Positions 12,690-25,543 of a stretch of DNA of 64,000 nucleotides are shown here, in pieces. The notes beneath the pieces are model-generated. The model ran no database searches. It worked only from the letters and a program-made list of their open reading frames with translations, and was not told the origin of the DNA. The DNA comes from Artemisia argyi (Eukaryota; Streptophyta; Magnoliopsida; Asterales; Asteraceae). Both the position numbers and the translations under genes were made by a program. The DNA is taken from contig CM060696.1 in NCBI GenBank assembly GCA_030686995.1, forward strand, positions 116,575,449 to 116,639,448. The letters are read 5' to 3'. Numbering within the stretch: position 1 is the first letter of the stretch; each line of letters begins with the position of its first letter.

Positions 12690-14498
12690 ATCAATTTGTT
12701 CGTTGAAGAAGAAGAGGGTGATTGCCAAGTTGTTCAAGTGAGAGGTGTAGCTTTCAGATGTACGTTCTTCAGGAAGGTGGTCAACGAATTGCGAGTGTTC
12801 GTGGATATTAGTAAGATAAAAGTGGTGAAGAGTGGAAAGTACCTAAGACACCATCTGAGAGGCGATTGTCCTTAGGATTGGCAGGTACTATTGACGATTC
12901 ATTTCTATCTTTCTATAGAATGCGTGGGCATCGCGGAGGTAGAAGATCCATATGAGGAACTATGTGATACACGACTTAGAGTTGGGGAGTAGAACTTGGG
13001 GACGATATTTGTATGAAGCAATGAGTGTTATCTACACAGATCATAAGAATCTTTAGCATATATTTGACAAGAGGTTAATATATGTTGAAGAGAAGTTGGG
13101 TGTGGAATTTTTCAGTGACTACGATTGTCTTATTCGCTACCGTTAAGGAAGAGCGGACATCGTGGTAAGAGCGCTGAGCGGGAGTGAACGAGTGAAACTT
13201 AGATGTTTGTGAGCAGTGATTATGATAATTCAGTTCAGAGTTGAGAGGATGATATTGACAGCATAGAGAGAGGGGTTCAAGGATGAGAACATGTAAGAAG
13301 AATGATTACTTGGTTTAAGACCAGTAAATGGAAAGGAACGAAGATGGAGGAATGTACTTTGCGGACCAGCTATTGGTTTCGTTGAGAGGAAGCGTAAGGA
13401 CATCAATCATGCAAGGTATTTGATACATCCGAGAATGGATAAGACGTATTATTACCTTAGCAAGAGATGTATGGAGGAGTGGGTATGAAGGAGAATACCG
13501 ATACTTTAGCAAGTGTTTGAAATGCTTGAAGGTAAAGGTTGTAGTCAACGATTATTAGGGTGTTGCAACAGCCAGAGGTACCTAGAGATTTTATTAAGGA
13601 GAAGTTGGCGAGACTTTTCGCTCGGTGAGTTGGTAAAGAGCTATGGGGTGTCGCGTTGATCATCAAGAAACATGATGAAATACTTACTTCGCGATAGTGG
13701 TAAACGTGTTATAGAGTCTTGAGAATGCGTATGTAGATGAGTACGACTTATTATTCTCCGATGAGTGAACTAAGTGAGCGTACAAATCAGGCGTTGGATG
13801 GTGAATTGAGAGCATGGGTATGTTTGAGTTTGGAGGGAGCTGAGGTATGCATTTATCTTTAGATGAGTTCTCCTATATCAACAATTATCATTCTAGTATG
13901 GAGTATGTGTCGTGTGAAAAGTTGTATGGAAGGTAATGTCGGTCACCTGTTCTGTGGGCAAAGGTTGGAACAAGCCAACTAATTGGTCCTGAACTAGAAC
14001 GATAGACTACGAATAAGGTTTTCTGACTAAGGAAAAGACTTAAGGCAGTGAGAGATTGCCAAAAGAGTTACGCGGATAATTGTCATAAGTCTTTAGAGTT
14101 TGGTGTTGGTGATTTTGTGATGCTGAAAGAGTTTTCTTGGGAAGGTGTTGTGCGTTTCGGTAAGAAAGGCAAGCTAGCACCGAGATATGTAGGACCATTT
14201 GAGATTTACGGAAAGGATTGGATTTGAGACATATCGGTTGAATTTGCTTGATGAGTTAAGTAGAGTGCATGATACGTTTCAGGTATCTAATTGAAAGAAG
14301 TGTTTGACGGATACTAGTCTGCATGTGCCATTAGATGAGATTAAGGTTGACAAGACTCTTCGTTTTGTCGAGAAACCTGTTGAGATTATGGATCAAGATG
14401 TTAAGGGGTTGAAGTGTGGTGAGATAACGTTGGTAAAGGTATGGTGGGATTCTAAGCGTGGTCCTGAGTTTACTTGGGAACGTGAGGATCAGATGTAA
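12690..14498 (+). pseudogene. gypsy pol relic: RT end, RNase H, integrase, C-terminal tail
   Basis: Fragments in shifting frames follow gypsy order. Near 12830-12880 the frame WKVPKTPSE marks the RT/RNase H connection. Near 13028-13190 SVIYTDHKNL and YDCLIRYR mark RNase H. At 13390-13440 a decayed integrase finger region reads ARYLIHPRMDKTYYYL, and LLQQPEVP follows near 13565. At 14120-14290 VRFGKKGKLAPRYVGPFEI and HDTFQVSN match the region after integrase. The last frame (14304-14498) contains LHVPLDEI and ends GPEFTWEREDQM, normal for Tekay-like polyproteins. Stops and frameshifts are frequent throughout, so no functional product is possible. Confidence 0.82.
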
Positions 14499-14830
14499 TT
14501 AATGTTTGTTTTGTGTGTATCCATTATATGTGGTGTTTCCTGCGGTTACCATTTGGATTTTCATTTGGTTCAAGGGTATCGTACCTATTTGTGAGAAGTA
14601 GTTTGGATCATTGGTGTTATTGATCGGGGAGTGTATCTATTTGCGTGTATCGTTGGAGTGACGGAATGTTTTCTATCGTGTGAATTCGGGTATTTAGTCG
14701 GTTCACATTTTTGTGGTTCTTTCTCTATGATTTTATGGAGTGGTATTTTTCCGCTTAAATATCCATAAATTTTCTTTTGATGTTGTGAGTGGTGACTAGA
14801 GTAGTTGAAATCTTGGGACGCGATTTCCCT

Positions 14831-14843
14831 AAGTGGGGGATGA
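14831..14843 (+). other. polypurine tract of the gypsy element
   Basis: AAGTGGGGGATGA lies directly before the 3' LTR start (TGTAAC at 14844). The position and purine content fit the plus-strand priming site. Confidence 0.65.
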
Positions 14844-16565
14844 TGTAACAACCGTGGTGTTAGCAGATCAGTTTGACTGATAGTCTTGACTCGGTTGACG
14901 TTTGTTTGGTGTGTCCTAGGTGATTTAAGTGATATATATGTGATATAGGTGAGTTTTAGTACTAAATCTCTTTGCGTGGTGTTGTTTTTGTGAGTGAGTA
15001 ATGTTGATATTTGGGAAAGTTCATTTTTGATCGCCTTTGTGGTATAGAAATGACTTGTGAAGTTTTGGTGTTTTGTGATTTTGCGTAACGAGTCTTCGTT
15101 CATGTATTTGAGCATTAGCAAGTTACGAGGAGTTTGTTTTTATGTGTTATACATTTATAAAGGGTGAAAATCTATTTTTGGAAACTTTATTTTTGAAAAT
15201 GATAATTTTCCGGTTTGTCGTAAAAACTGAGGTTTATCGCGTAAGGCGCTAGGATTAGCTACGGGTGTTTATAAAATATGAAAAGTATGAGGTTTTGAGT
15301 GTAATAAATTAATTTAATAAAAAAAACAAAAAAAAAACATATAAGTATATAAAAATTCGGCTAGAAGGGGATAAGGGGGAAAAAGGAAACCCAATTATTT
15401 GAGTCCAAATATGACTCTTAGGCCCAAGGATTATCCATATAATTAATATATATACCAACCCAAACACTCCTTGAACGTTTTTTTACTGGTTTTTGGTCAT
15501 TCAAGAGAGGCAAAGGAAGGACGATAAAATTAGGGTTTATAATTGTGAAGCAATAATCAAGAATCAAGGTAAAATTCTTAAAATACATGTTCAATTGTTT
15601 GATTAATTAATATAATTCATGTAATAATTATATGATGGATTAGGGTTTGTGTTAACTTCTGTGAATTAATGTTATTAAACATGTTGCGATCAATAATTAG
15701 TAATAGTATGATGTTTGGTTAAGAGAATTGAGCGTATAACATGCTAGTTATTGAGTTAGGGTTTGGACAGAAAAGTAGTGCTGTAAAGATGTGAGTGTAA
15801 TTAACATATGGTGAGGAGTTAGGTCACGAATTTTTGGTCTAAATTGAAGTATAATGAAAGAGCTTTCCAAAAAGTCTGGCCACGATTGATTTCAAGGTCG
15901 GGAAGTTTGTCTTTTGATTTTTCTTTGTTAAGGTGTCAAAGCTGTCAAACCGGGACAGAATTTGGGAAAAGTTTGAGGGTGAGTTGTGGTTGTAAAAGTG
16001 GTATTTTGACTAGACCTTCTGGAATAGTTAAGTATTAGGTTATAATAGACTACCATGAAAAGGATTCGCGATAAAAACTTGTGGAAGTATTTTATGTTAA
16101 TTAAAACTTTTTGGTGTGCATTCATATCCGAATTTGAGTAGTTGACAAGTTTGATTTTCTTTTGAGTACTTGTGTGTATTATTGGTCCATGGCCTTCTGG
16201 GATTAGCTTGTATGCTTATGCGAGACCATGGTAAATTTTTAGTGTGAGTTGTTGAGCTTTAATTGTCGTGATTTCATGTGGGCGAATGTACCCAAAAATT
16301 CTGCGTTTTCTTATTTTAAAAATGCAAGGGATTTAGTGAGTGTTAGGTTATGGTAATGGTTAGTATGGTGTATAGGAGATCCATGGTGGGTCATATGAAG
16401 TCTTAGACATCCATCATATGTGTATTACATGGGTTATAGCTTTTAGCTTGACCTTGTGTAACGTGGACTTATTTGTGTTGTTTAGATTTGTGATTTGTGT
16501 TGTGGAAGCTGCAAGGTTTGAGGTGAGTTTATAGTCCCATATTTTTACTTTGTTTTAAACTTGGG
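14844..16565 (+). repeat. 3' LTR of the gypsy element, truncated
   Basis: It matches 3516-5231 nearly base for base and then stops at AAACTTGGG (16565). The last ~870 bp of the LTR, with its GTGACA end and target duplication, are missing, and copia gag begins in the next base. A deletion is the simplest explanation (see findings). Confidence 0.9.
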
Positions 16566-16974
16566 TATTGTTCACCGGTTTGTTACCCATATGTTGTGCA
16601 TTGTTACCATTAGTTTGAACATTACTAGTACATCCTAGTTTAGCCAAAAGTTCATTCAAGGTCAAAAGCTCATGTTTTGACAAGTTCGATGAGGGTGAAA
16701 CATTAGAACTAGGGCCATTACTAGACAACGAAGAAGAAGTACCATGAACCCCATTATGTAAAAACTTGCAATATGCACCAAAATGACACGAACCTTTATT
16801 GAAATTGAAGCAATGTTTGTTTACCTTTTCCGTGGAAGAAGTAGAGCGCCGAGTATTAGAACCAAAGTTAGCCAATAAAACCAAAAGTGTCTTGTACTCG
16901 TGACTTTAATTTCATTTCTTCCATGGTGAGCATAGAACGAATCGTTTTAAGGTCCGAAAAAGTTTCTCGATGAG
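16566..16974 (-). pseudogene. copia gag C-terminal part with CCCH finger
   Basis: The reverse strand carries the end of the UBN2 domain (TFSDLKTIRSMLTMEEMKLK), then a frame with a CCCH-type finger CFNFNKGSCHFGAYCKFLH (C-x7-C-x5-C-x3-H), and a Ser/Asn-rich tail with LLAKLGC. Plant copia gag proteins of this kind use this finger in place of a CCHC knuckle. A stop lies between the UBN2 end and the finger (GFIG*). The frame is cut at 16974 by a solo LTR and at 16566 by the deletion with the gypsy LTR. The ATGAG at 16970-16974 is the left target copy. Confidence 0.82.
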
Positions 16975-19900
16975 TGATTGGCTCTAAACCACCAACTTAT
17001 ATTGACCAAGGAATGGTCAACAAAGTCAAATAGCCTAGACCAATGCTCCGGGTAATATAAGGTATCACCAGGTCGTTAAATCCCGACGAGGTGTGAATTG
17101 TGACTGAGCGTGCTTTGTGATCGGGTGATTATTCACAGAAAGGGTTTGTTGTGAGAATTATTTGAAAATGATTAAACAAAATAGCTTAGGAAAGCTATGT
17201 GAATGATTACAGGAATTAAGATTGAGACGAAATTAGTTAAAACCAAAAACCGTACGTTTGCTGTAAATGCGAACAAACGTACGAAAAAGTGAATAAGGTG
17301 ATCTAAAAAGGCTACTGGTATGAAAATGGTATTTTTACAAACCTAATAATTAAAGAAAATTTTTGGAAATTTAAAATTAATTTTTACACTAATTTTATAA
17401 TTTCTATTAATTAATTACTAATTTTCTAATTACTTTTAATTAACTAAATTACCCTAAATTACAAATAAATATGAAATTAACATGGAAAAATAAAAATTAA
17501 ACTTAAAAAAATCTAAAATACTATAAAACTAATTTTAGAAATGAAAATATACTTTTAAGACTATTTAATTAATTATTACTAATTATTAACTAATTATTAA
17601 TTACTTTTTAATTACTTAAAATAACCTAATTTCTAATTAATTATTAAATTATACTAGAAAATTGAAAATAAAATTTGGAAAAATCTAAAATAACTAAAAA
17701 CTAATTTTAAAATTTAATTTATATTTTTCTGATTTTCTAATTAATTATTATTAATTATTAACTATTTAATAATTACTAAAAACTATTTTAAATTAGGAAA
17801 AATACTAAATGATGCAAGAAAAATCTGAAAAAATTACAGAAATTATTTTTACACACCAGAAGCCTAGGAAAATTATAAAAATAGGAATTGCTTATTAATA
17901 AGCTGAAGAATAAGCCAATTGGCTTAAATAGAAGCTATCACTTCTATTAAGGTGGGCTTATTTGGAATTTTCTTTTTCAAAACTGCTTATTAGATGTTTT
18001 CAAGCAACTTTTGTGAAGTGGGTTTGACTGAGACCAAGAAAATAAGCACTTCAAGTGCTTAAACCTTGACAGTTGACTTTCCTTGACTTTGGAGAGAAAT
18101 AAGTACAAATGGCCAAGTGTGGGGCCCACAATGGTAAAAGCTGATGCAAATAAGTTATATAAACAAGTTTAAGCAAGCCTCACACAAATAAGCTAATTGA
18201 ATAAGCTACAAATCCAGAATAAGCACTTTGGTTTTCTGGTTCTGGGACAGAAAAGGGACAAACTTATGGAGCAAATCTAGGTGGGGTCCACAGGTCAAAT
18301 GGTCAAACTAAAGGTCAAAACACCAACCATGGTAGGAGGGGGGTTGAATGGCACCAATTTGGGTCAGTGGGACCCACTGAGGTGGTCACAATAAGCTACA
18401 AAAGGTGTGGTGATGGCTGAGTTGCTGGTGCACAGGGCAACAGCTTGCCCTGCAAGTGTCTTCCAAGGGTAATTTAGTCCAACAAATAAAATTATAAAAA
18501 TGCAACAAGTGTATGATTCCAAAGTTCTACAGGTAGACTATGAACACAACAAGTTTCAGACCCTGAATCAATCTACAAAATTCCACAAAAATCAAGCCAT
18601 TTTGATAAAAACTAAGACAGTGCAAACTTTGAATTTTGATAAAAACTAAGATTTGACTTAATTGAACTTTGATCCTTGATTTTATGACTTGTTTGGATTA
18701 AATAAACCACAATAAGCTCAGAATGAGCAAGAACTTGTATTTTTGAGTTGAAATGATGCTTGTGGTTGCCTACTGTCACCACAGATGATGATTAAGCCAA
18801 AATATATGTGATTTTGACTTTCACTTACTTTTGTTACTGATTTTATGGTTCATTTATCCTAAATAACTCTAATGTAGTATGACTAAACCAAAAATGACAA
18901 CCAAACTCCCCTGAGCCTTCTTGAAAGGCTTATGCCAAACACCCCTTATGAAAATGAATCTGAATGAAACTAAGATAACAAGACACCACAGTGCAATCTA
19001 CTCAATATAATTAATCTAAATAATGATAAACAAGGAAGCTTTAAACCTTCCCTAGCTTTTACTAGGGCCTCTCTTTCAGCTACTAGCTCCTAGCTTATCA
19101 ATGATAAGCTAGGTACAAGTCCATCCACCAATTCCATTACTTGGTGCTTCCAATAGCTTTCCACAATGTGCAAGGGTACCCTGTGACTTATTTACTACTG
19201 ATTTTTGATTTTTTCTGTTTTCTTTTTACACTTTTAAATACTAGGTTGGATTATGAGTGCTTATATAGAGCTGATATTCAATAATTAACTTAGAAATAAA
19301 ACTTGAAAAACTTGATGAAACTGAAAATTGCCATTGATAATTTAAAAGATAAGAACTTTCATTAACTTGAAAAAGATTACAACTAAGAATTCAAATACTA
19401 AATTAAACTAAGTTACCACTACTACTCTCTTAAGGATTACAAATGGCTCATATTTATACTAAAAAATGAAAAATAAATCTTTTCTTTGCCCATGTGCACT
19501 TCCATTCTGCTTTTTCTGCCCCAATGGCTTCTATGAAGACCTTTGACCAAATCCTCACCATCAATTTGGCTCTTCTCTTATCCTGACCCTTGATTCTCTT
19601 TTTCCCGCCAAGAAAGAAATGACAAATATAAGTGGAACGGGTTTGGGCATTTATTGTGGTGGGATTGTTTGGTGGGGTGTATTAATTGGGGTGGCTAATG
19701 GTGAAAAAGGTGAGAGGGGGGGGGGGGGGGGACACAGCCCTGGTTTTGCGTTGGGTGTTGGGGGGAAGAAGACGGTCAACGTGGTGTTTGACCGGGGTGT
19801 GTTTTTTTATTTAAAAAGGAAGTGGGCTAGGGATTTTTGGCCTGGGGTGGGATTGGACTGGATCATGGTTTTGTTTTGGATTTGGTTTGGTTTGGGTAAA

Positions 19901-20421
19901 TAATAGAAAGGGTCCGGTTGGTTAAGGATAGCACAAGGACCATTTTTGTAATTTCCCAAAAGATAAGGACTGATTTTGTAGTTTTCCCAAGTTGCTTTCA
20001 AGGACCAATTTTGCCAATCATCAATAAACCAAGAACCAATTTTGCCATTTTCATTTTTTAAAATTTCCCAGGGACCTATTTTGCCAACTTTGAAATTTCA
20101 GGGACTAAATATGTAATTTTGGAAAACTTATGACCCAAGTGTAATATTTTGTGAAATTTGACTTTCAAAACCTTGGGTTGACTTTTCCTTTCAAAATAAA
20201 TGCATAGGGACTAATTTTGACAAGTTTTGAAACTTGGGGGACTGAAACTGCCAATATTGCAAACTTTGTACGTTTTTCCTTTGTTTTTGCACATTTTGCA
20301 TTTAAAACACATAAAACATAATCCCTGGGATAATTTATGTATTTTGATATCTTTTTGATTGTTTTTGTATGTTTTGACAGTTTAAATATGACAAAAATGA
20401 TGAGTGTTTGAGCACTCATCA
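16975..20421 (-). mobile_element. Athila-type solo LTR in copia gag
   Basis: The 3447-bp insertion begins TGATTGGCTCTAAACC and ends GAGCACTCATCA, flanked by ATGAG (16970-16974 and 20422-20426). Its ends match the LTRs of the full Athila element at 20887: the plus-left end shares AACTTATATTGACCA, and the right end shares the palindrome. The middle is diverged, so it is a related but distinct family. No internal region remains. Removing it with one ATGAG rejoins the copia gag frame. A run of about 15 G sits near 19717-19731. Confidence 0.9.
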
Positions 20422-20886
20422 ATGAGCAATGATAGTAGAAACGCTATCATACTTCGTGGGCAATCCATCGAGAGCAAAAGTAACCACATCATCGTTGCTA
20501 ATAGGAGAACCAAGACTCGTCAAGATAGTAGCAATGGTCTCGATCTTATGAAAGTAAGCATCAATACTAAAATCCTTAAGCTTTAATGCACGCAATTCGG
20601 CCTTCAATGCAATAGAACGAGAATGCTTATTGTCATTGAAGATCAAAGCAAGAAGATCCCATGCTTCCTTAGCTGTTTGAGGGTCCTCAACAACAAAGCA
20701 TTGTTGAAGAGTTTTGGACAATGTGATAAAGATCCAAGAAAGAATGAATGTATCAATCTTCAAGCATTCGGCATCGGGAGGTGTTGTGGATCTTGAGGAT
20801 GCATCACCATTGCCCAAAATATGATCCATAAGACAATAACCCTTACAAAGATTCTTGAAGAAGTAAACCCAAGATAAGTAGTTCAT
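20422..20886 (-). pseudogene. copia gag, UBN2 domain part
   Basis: An open reverse frame encodes the UBN2-type gag domain, with MNYLSWVYFFKNLCKGY, ILGNGDAS, the TAKEAWDLL motif and a RSIALKAELRALKLKDFSI helix. These are typical of plant copia capsid proteins. It is open throughout, but bounded by solo LTR 16975-20421 on its C-terminal side and by the Athila element on its N-terminal side. The preceding residues are found at 35638-35755. TTCAT at 20882-20886 is the left target copy of the Athila insertion. Confidence 0.87.
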
Positions 20887-23800
20887 TGATTGATGCTAAA
20901 CCGTCAACTTATATTGACCAAATAATGATCAATAAAGTCAAAGAGCCTAGACCAATACTTCCGGGTAATAAAGGGTATCACCAGGTCGTTATGTCCCGAC
21001 GAGGTGTGGATTGTGCTTTAGCGTACTTGTGATCGGGTGATTATTCACAGAGAAGGATTGTGATAACAATTATTTTGAAATTATTAACAAATATAGCTTA
21101 GGAAAGCTACGTGATTGATTACGAGAATTAAGATTACAAAGATTTGAGCTAAAACCTAAAAACGTACGTTTTGATTAAAAACGTACGTTTTGATTAAAAA
21201 CGTACACAGACGAACGAAACGAAAAGTACAACTGATGGACGGAAAGGGTTACAAGTGTAAGATTATTATTTTTACAATCCTAAAAATTAAAGAAAATTTT
21301 AAGAAAAAGAAAAAGTATTTTTACACTATTTAATTATTAATTATTAATTAATTACTAATTATTTATTAATTAACTAATTAAACTAATTAGATTTATTAAA
21401 AATACTAAAAAGACTTAGAAAATTAAGAAAAATTTTACAAATCTAATTAACCATCACAGGAATCCTAAAAAATTATAAAAAGTTTATTTTATGTATTTTT
21501 AAACTAATTTACTAATTATTAATCTAATTACTTATTAATTTCTAATTATACTAATTATATTAGGAAAAATAGAAAATTAACAATATAAATCCTATAAAAA
21601 TTTATAAAAATGTTTTAACTTAAATAAAAGTTAGAAAAATTATAAAAACTAGGTTATACTTTTTAAAATATAATTATGCTATTTAATTACTTAATATTAA
21701 TTAAAACTTAATTAAACTAAAATTAATTATAAAAACCACTAAAAGACAAAATAAAAATCTGGAAAATTTTCTAGAATTACTTTAACCTAAAAGAGAATTT
21801 ATAAAAATATAAAAATGATATATTGCTTAAAATAAGCTAAAAAGAAAATTAAAATGATAAATCCTATTAAATAGAAGCTATCACTATAATTAAAGTTGGT
21901 TTTTTTGGTTTTTTCTTTTTTCCAAACTAATTATACACTAAATACAAACACTTTTTCTGAAAATACTTTGGATGTAACCCAACAAATAAGCACTTTGAGT
22001 GCTTATTCACCCAACAGTTGACTTTTGTTGACTGTGAAGGTAATTAAGCTCAAATGAAAGAAGGTGGGGTCCACAATGATAAAAACTGGTTTCTCTGAGT
22101 TACTTGAACTAGAATAAGCAAGATTATATCAAGTGAGTGGCTTGAATAAGCCACAAAACTCAAATAAGCAGTTTGCTTATTGAGATACTGAGACAGAATG
22201 GGGACAAAGTTTGTGAGCAAGATCAGGTGGGGTCCACTGGTCTAAGGGTCAAACTCTTGGTCAATTTTCACTCCCTGGTAGGAGGGGGGTTGTAAGGACC
22301 CAAAAGTGAAGTGTGGGACCCACTGGGTTAGCCACAAATGACCACCAAAGTTGGGTGGTGAGCTGGGGTCTGCTGAGACAGGGCAAATACCTTGCCCTGC
22401 AGGTCAGTTACAAGGGCAATTTGGTCCAATAGAAAAATTCACAAAAATGTAAAAACTATGAAATTCACAAGTTCTACTGATAGAGTTAACACCCAAGAAG
22501 TTTCAGACCTCAAAACACAACACAAAATTCTATAAAAATCTTGCCATTTTGGTGAAAATCTGAGTTTGCAATTTTTGACTTTTATGGAAAACTAGCACAG
22601 TTGACTTTGTTGGATTTTTGATGAACTTAGATGATTGTATATGATGTTTTAACTTAAAATGACACTGTATTAAGCTAGGTTAACCAGTTTAACAACTAAT
22701 ATGATGATTATACTACCCTAATTACTACACAGTTAAGTCTATAAGGGAATTAAAGATGAAATTGACTTTTTATCAAATAAGGATTTAATTTTATGACTTA
22801 CATAACCTACTAAGACCTATTGTAACATGTGTAAACCAAAAACAACAACATAAACACCACTGAACACAGTGGATGACACTGATCCAAACACCCCTATATT
22901 GCATTGATTTTGAGGTTTTACAAAGGAAATCACAAGTTTTAACCAATCAACTGATGCACAGAGATGTAATATGTTATAACAAGCTTAAATGAGTATACAA
23001 ATACCATTCATTACAACTAATTCCTCAGAACTAATATTACACTAAAGTTTGGCAGTTTCAAACTTAACAAAGGTTATACTAACTTCTAACGAACAAGAGC
23101 TTAAATTCAAACAATATTATAGCTAAACTAACTTAAGTAACCACAAAACACTGAGATTATAGCTAAATACCCAAGATAAAATGAAAGGTACAAAAGTTGG
23201 ATTTTTGCTTACAAAGTGCTCCAAAGCAGAAAACTAAGAACCATGATCCAATGACACTCCTATTGCTCTCCACAGAGCTCTAATACCTAATTCCAATCCA
23301 AGCTCAGCTCCAAATCATCTCTTCTTCCCTTTCTTCTTTATTTTTTTTATTTCCTTGATTTATTTTATTTTCTTGGTATTTGTTTTTTACTTTCTTAAAA
23401 AGTGAATTTGAACCAGGTTTGGTGACTACATTGGCTTATTAAAGCTTAAGAAAACTAAATGTGGGCTAGTGAAGCAGTAGGAACAAGATTCAATACATTT
23501 CATTCAACCATAACATTTTTATCAAAATGTGAGAAAGTGGCATTTATGTGAAAAACTTAGATTCTATTAATTGAAAAGTTAGGAATTACACTTCATAACA
23601 CTTACAATACACTGAAAAGGCTAAGCACAACTTGAAAAATTAAAGTTTACAATAATTGAAAATTACAAAAATAAGCTAAAAAACTACATACTTCACCACT
23701 GCTGCTTCTTTTTCTCTTTATAGGGAACCTTTAGGGTTTCTTGGACTTATTGAATATTTCCCACTTCCAATTGCAGCCATTGGATTACCAAAACCAATCT

Positions 23801-24666
23801 CAGCCTTTGAATACCATTTTGGCGCTTTTTTTCTTTTCCTTGTCAGATGGATAACTTGGAGGAGATTTGGGGCATTAATTGATTTTGGAATTTGGTGAAG
23901 GCCAGGGGAACAAGACATGGTGAAGCTGAGGTGGAGGAGGGGGGATTTGGTAGTAGCAGGTGAGCAAGTGGGAGGGGGGGATTTATTTGACTTGGGTTGA
24001 CTGGGAGGGAAATAAAAACGGGGTGTTTTGTTTTTATTATTTTTGTGGTGGGCTGGTGTGTGATGGGCTGGAGATATAAGGTGGAGTGGGCTGAGGTGTT
24101 GGTGTTGGGTTTGGAGTTGGTTTGGTTTGTTTGTTGGGTTATAAAACTATTAAGGGTCCGTATGGTTTTTGTTGTGAACACAAGGACCAAAAGTGAAATT
24201 CCACTAAACCATAGGACTGAAATTGTAATTATCCCATAGTACCAATAGGGACCAATGTTGCCAAGTTTAGTATTCCACAAACCAATTTTGCAAATTTTTT
24301 ATTTTCAAAATTCCCAGGGACTATTTTTGCAAAATTCCAAACTCCAGGGACCAAATATGTAAATTTTCCAAATTTATCACCCAAACTCTGTTTTTGATAA
24401 CTTTTGATTTTTAGGGACTTGGGTTGACTTTTATTTCAAAATAAATGCGTAGGGACTATTTTTGACAAATTTTGAAACTTGGGGGACTAAAACTGCCAAT
24501 ATTGCAAACTTTGATCGTTTTTCATTTGTTTTTGCTCGTTTTGCATTTAAAACACATAAAACATAATCCCTGGGATAATTTAAGTATTTTGATTACTTTT
24601 CGATTGTTTTTGTATGTTTTGGCAGTTTAAATACGATATAAATGATGAGTGTTTGCGCACTCATCA
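20887..24666 (-). repeat. 3' LTR of the Athila-type element
   Basis: This 3780-bp LTR matches 31877-35637 nearly base for base. It carries one extra ~20-bp copy of a CGTACGTTTTGATTAAAAA unit near 21160-21205. In the element's sense it starts with the terminal palindrome TGATGAGTG...CACTCATCA (24666-24643) and ends with ...GCATCAATCA. ORFs in it, such as those at 23718-24280, recur in the other LTR (34691-35251) because the DNA is duplicated. They lack gene features. Confidence 0.93.
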
Positions 24667-25543
24667 ATCCCCACACTAAACTATTGCTAGTCCCTAGCAA
24701 TATTTTTGGAAAACTTGATGGATTTTAAACTCTTTACCAAAAGCCATCACTTCTGGAGTAGCCAGGTGTAAGAACTGTGGCACACCTGATAACCGTGTGA
24801 TTTTGAGCAAACCACCAGCTGTCAATGGATTTGATTTGTCTTTACCAGGAGCCGTTTGCTCCTGGACTAGCCAACTCTTGATGGAATAGTCAACATCTTG
24901 GTGAGCTGATTACCAATTATGGTTTTTCCACGGCCTTTACCACAAGCCATAATCTTGCGGGCTAGCCAACTCATTAGCTTTTGAGGATGATGGGGAGTTG
25001 AGGAACCATACAATTTTGGGCAAATTGCAAGCCATAAACGGATTTGATATATCTTTACCAAGAGCCGTTTGCTCCTGGATTAGCCAATCCTTTTTGTCGT
25101 TTAGACATGGCGGACTGATTACCACAAAAATTTTGAAATAAAGTGAAAAAAATTTGAAAATTTTGGCCAAAAACGGGGGTATTTGAAAGTATTTTGCGAC
25201 AAAATTCGCTAGAATTTCCCCCCCACACTTAGAAATGAATATTGTCCTCAATATTCAAAGTCCCGGCTATTATGCCGAATCTATGAACGTAAAAAGAAAA
25301 TATTCGAATCTAACTGTGGAAATACCAAATTTCACTCTATTTCTATATATACACATTTTTTTTTCCTTTTTTTTTTCTTTTTTTTTTAGCTTATATACAT
25401 ATATACATTTTCAAATAGCGGGGGGTTGGCCATTCCCCCACACTGGGTGGTAGAAAATAGAAAGAATCAGAGATACGGGTGAAAACCCGTATTGTGCTAT
25501 TGTTTTTGTTCATCGAGTCGCTAGCTTGACTCGATCCCCGAAT
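24667..25543 (-). other. non-coding 3' region and polypurine tract of the Athila element
   Basis: The sequence next to the LTR reads AGTGTGGGGAT on the minus strand (24667-24677) and is the likely polypurine tract. A second purine run, AAGTGTGGGGGGGAAA, lies near 25215-25231. The rest holds imperfect ~150-bp direct repeats (GCTCCTGGA...TAGCCAA at about 24855 and 25069) and a pyrimidine-rich stretch (25355-25390). I see no env-like gene. Confidence 0.6.

Larger units (their letters stand above)
3516..16565 (+). mobile_element. Ty3/gypsy element, chromovirus (Tekay/Del-like), degenerate
   Basis: A plus-strand LTR retrotransposon carries a complete 2588-bp 5' LTR (TGTAAC...GTGACA), an initiator-Met primer site, a decayed pol, a purine tract at 14831-14843, and a 3' LTR truncated at 16565. 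Pol keeps gypsy order: RT end, RNase H, integrase, C-terminal tail. The tail and the long LTR resemble Tekay/Del chromoviruses. An Athila-type solo LTR (7620-11823) is nested inside; without it and one target copy, the internal region is about 4.5 kb. The element inserted into the copia relic. The right target duplication was lost with the LTR end. Confidence 0.85.

Noticed and set aside
14585..15121. 178-codon minus ORF, partly repeated at 3494-3793
   Set aside because: It lies across the gypsy 3' LTR border on the antisense strand; the repeated part is simply the LTR duplication.
23718..24280. ORFs in the Athila LTRs (also 34691-35251) as host genes
   Set aside because: They recur only because the LTR is duplicated, are low in complexity, and overlap reverse frames of similar length.
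24667..25543. Env-like gene of the Athila element
   Set aside because: The space is short and shows no long ORF, signal peptide or membrane segments.
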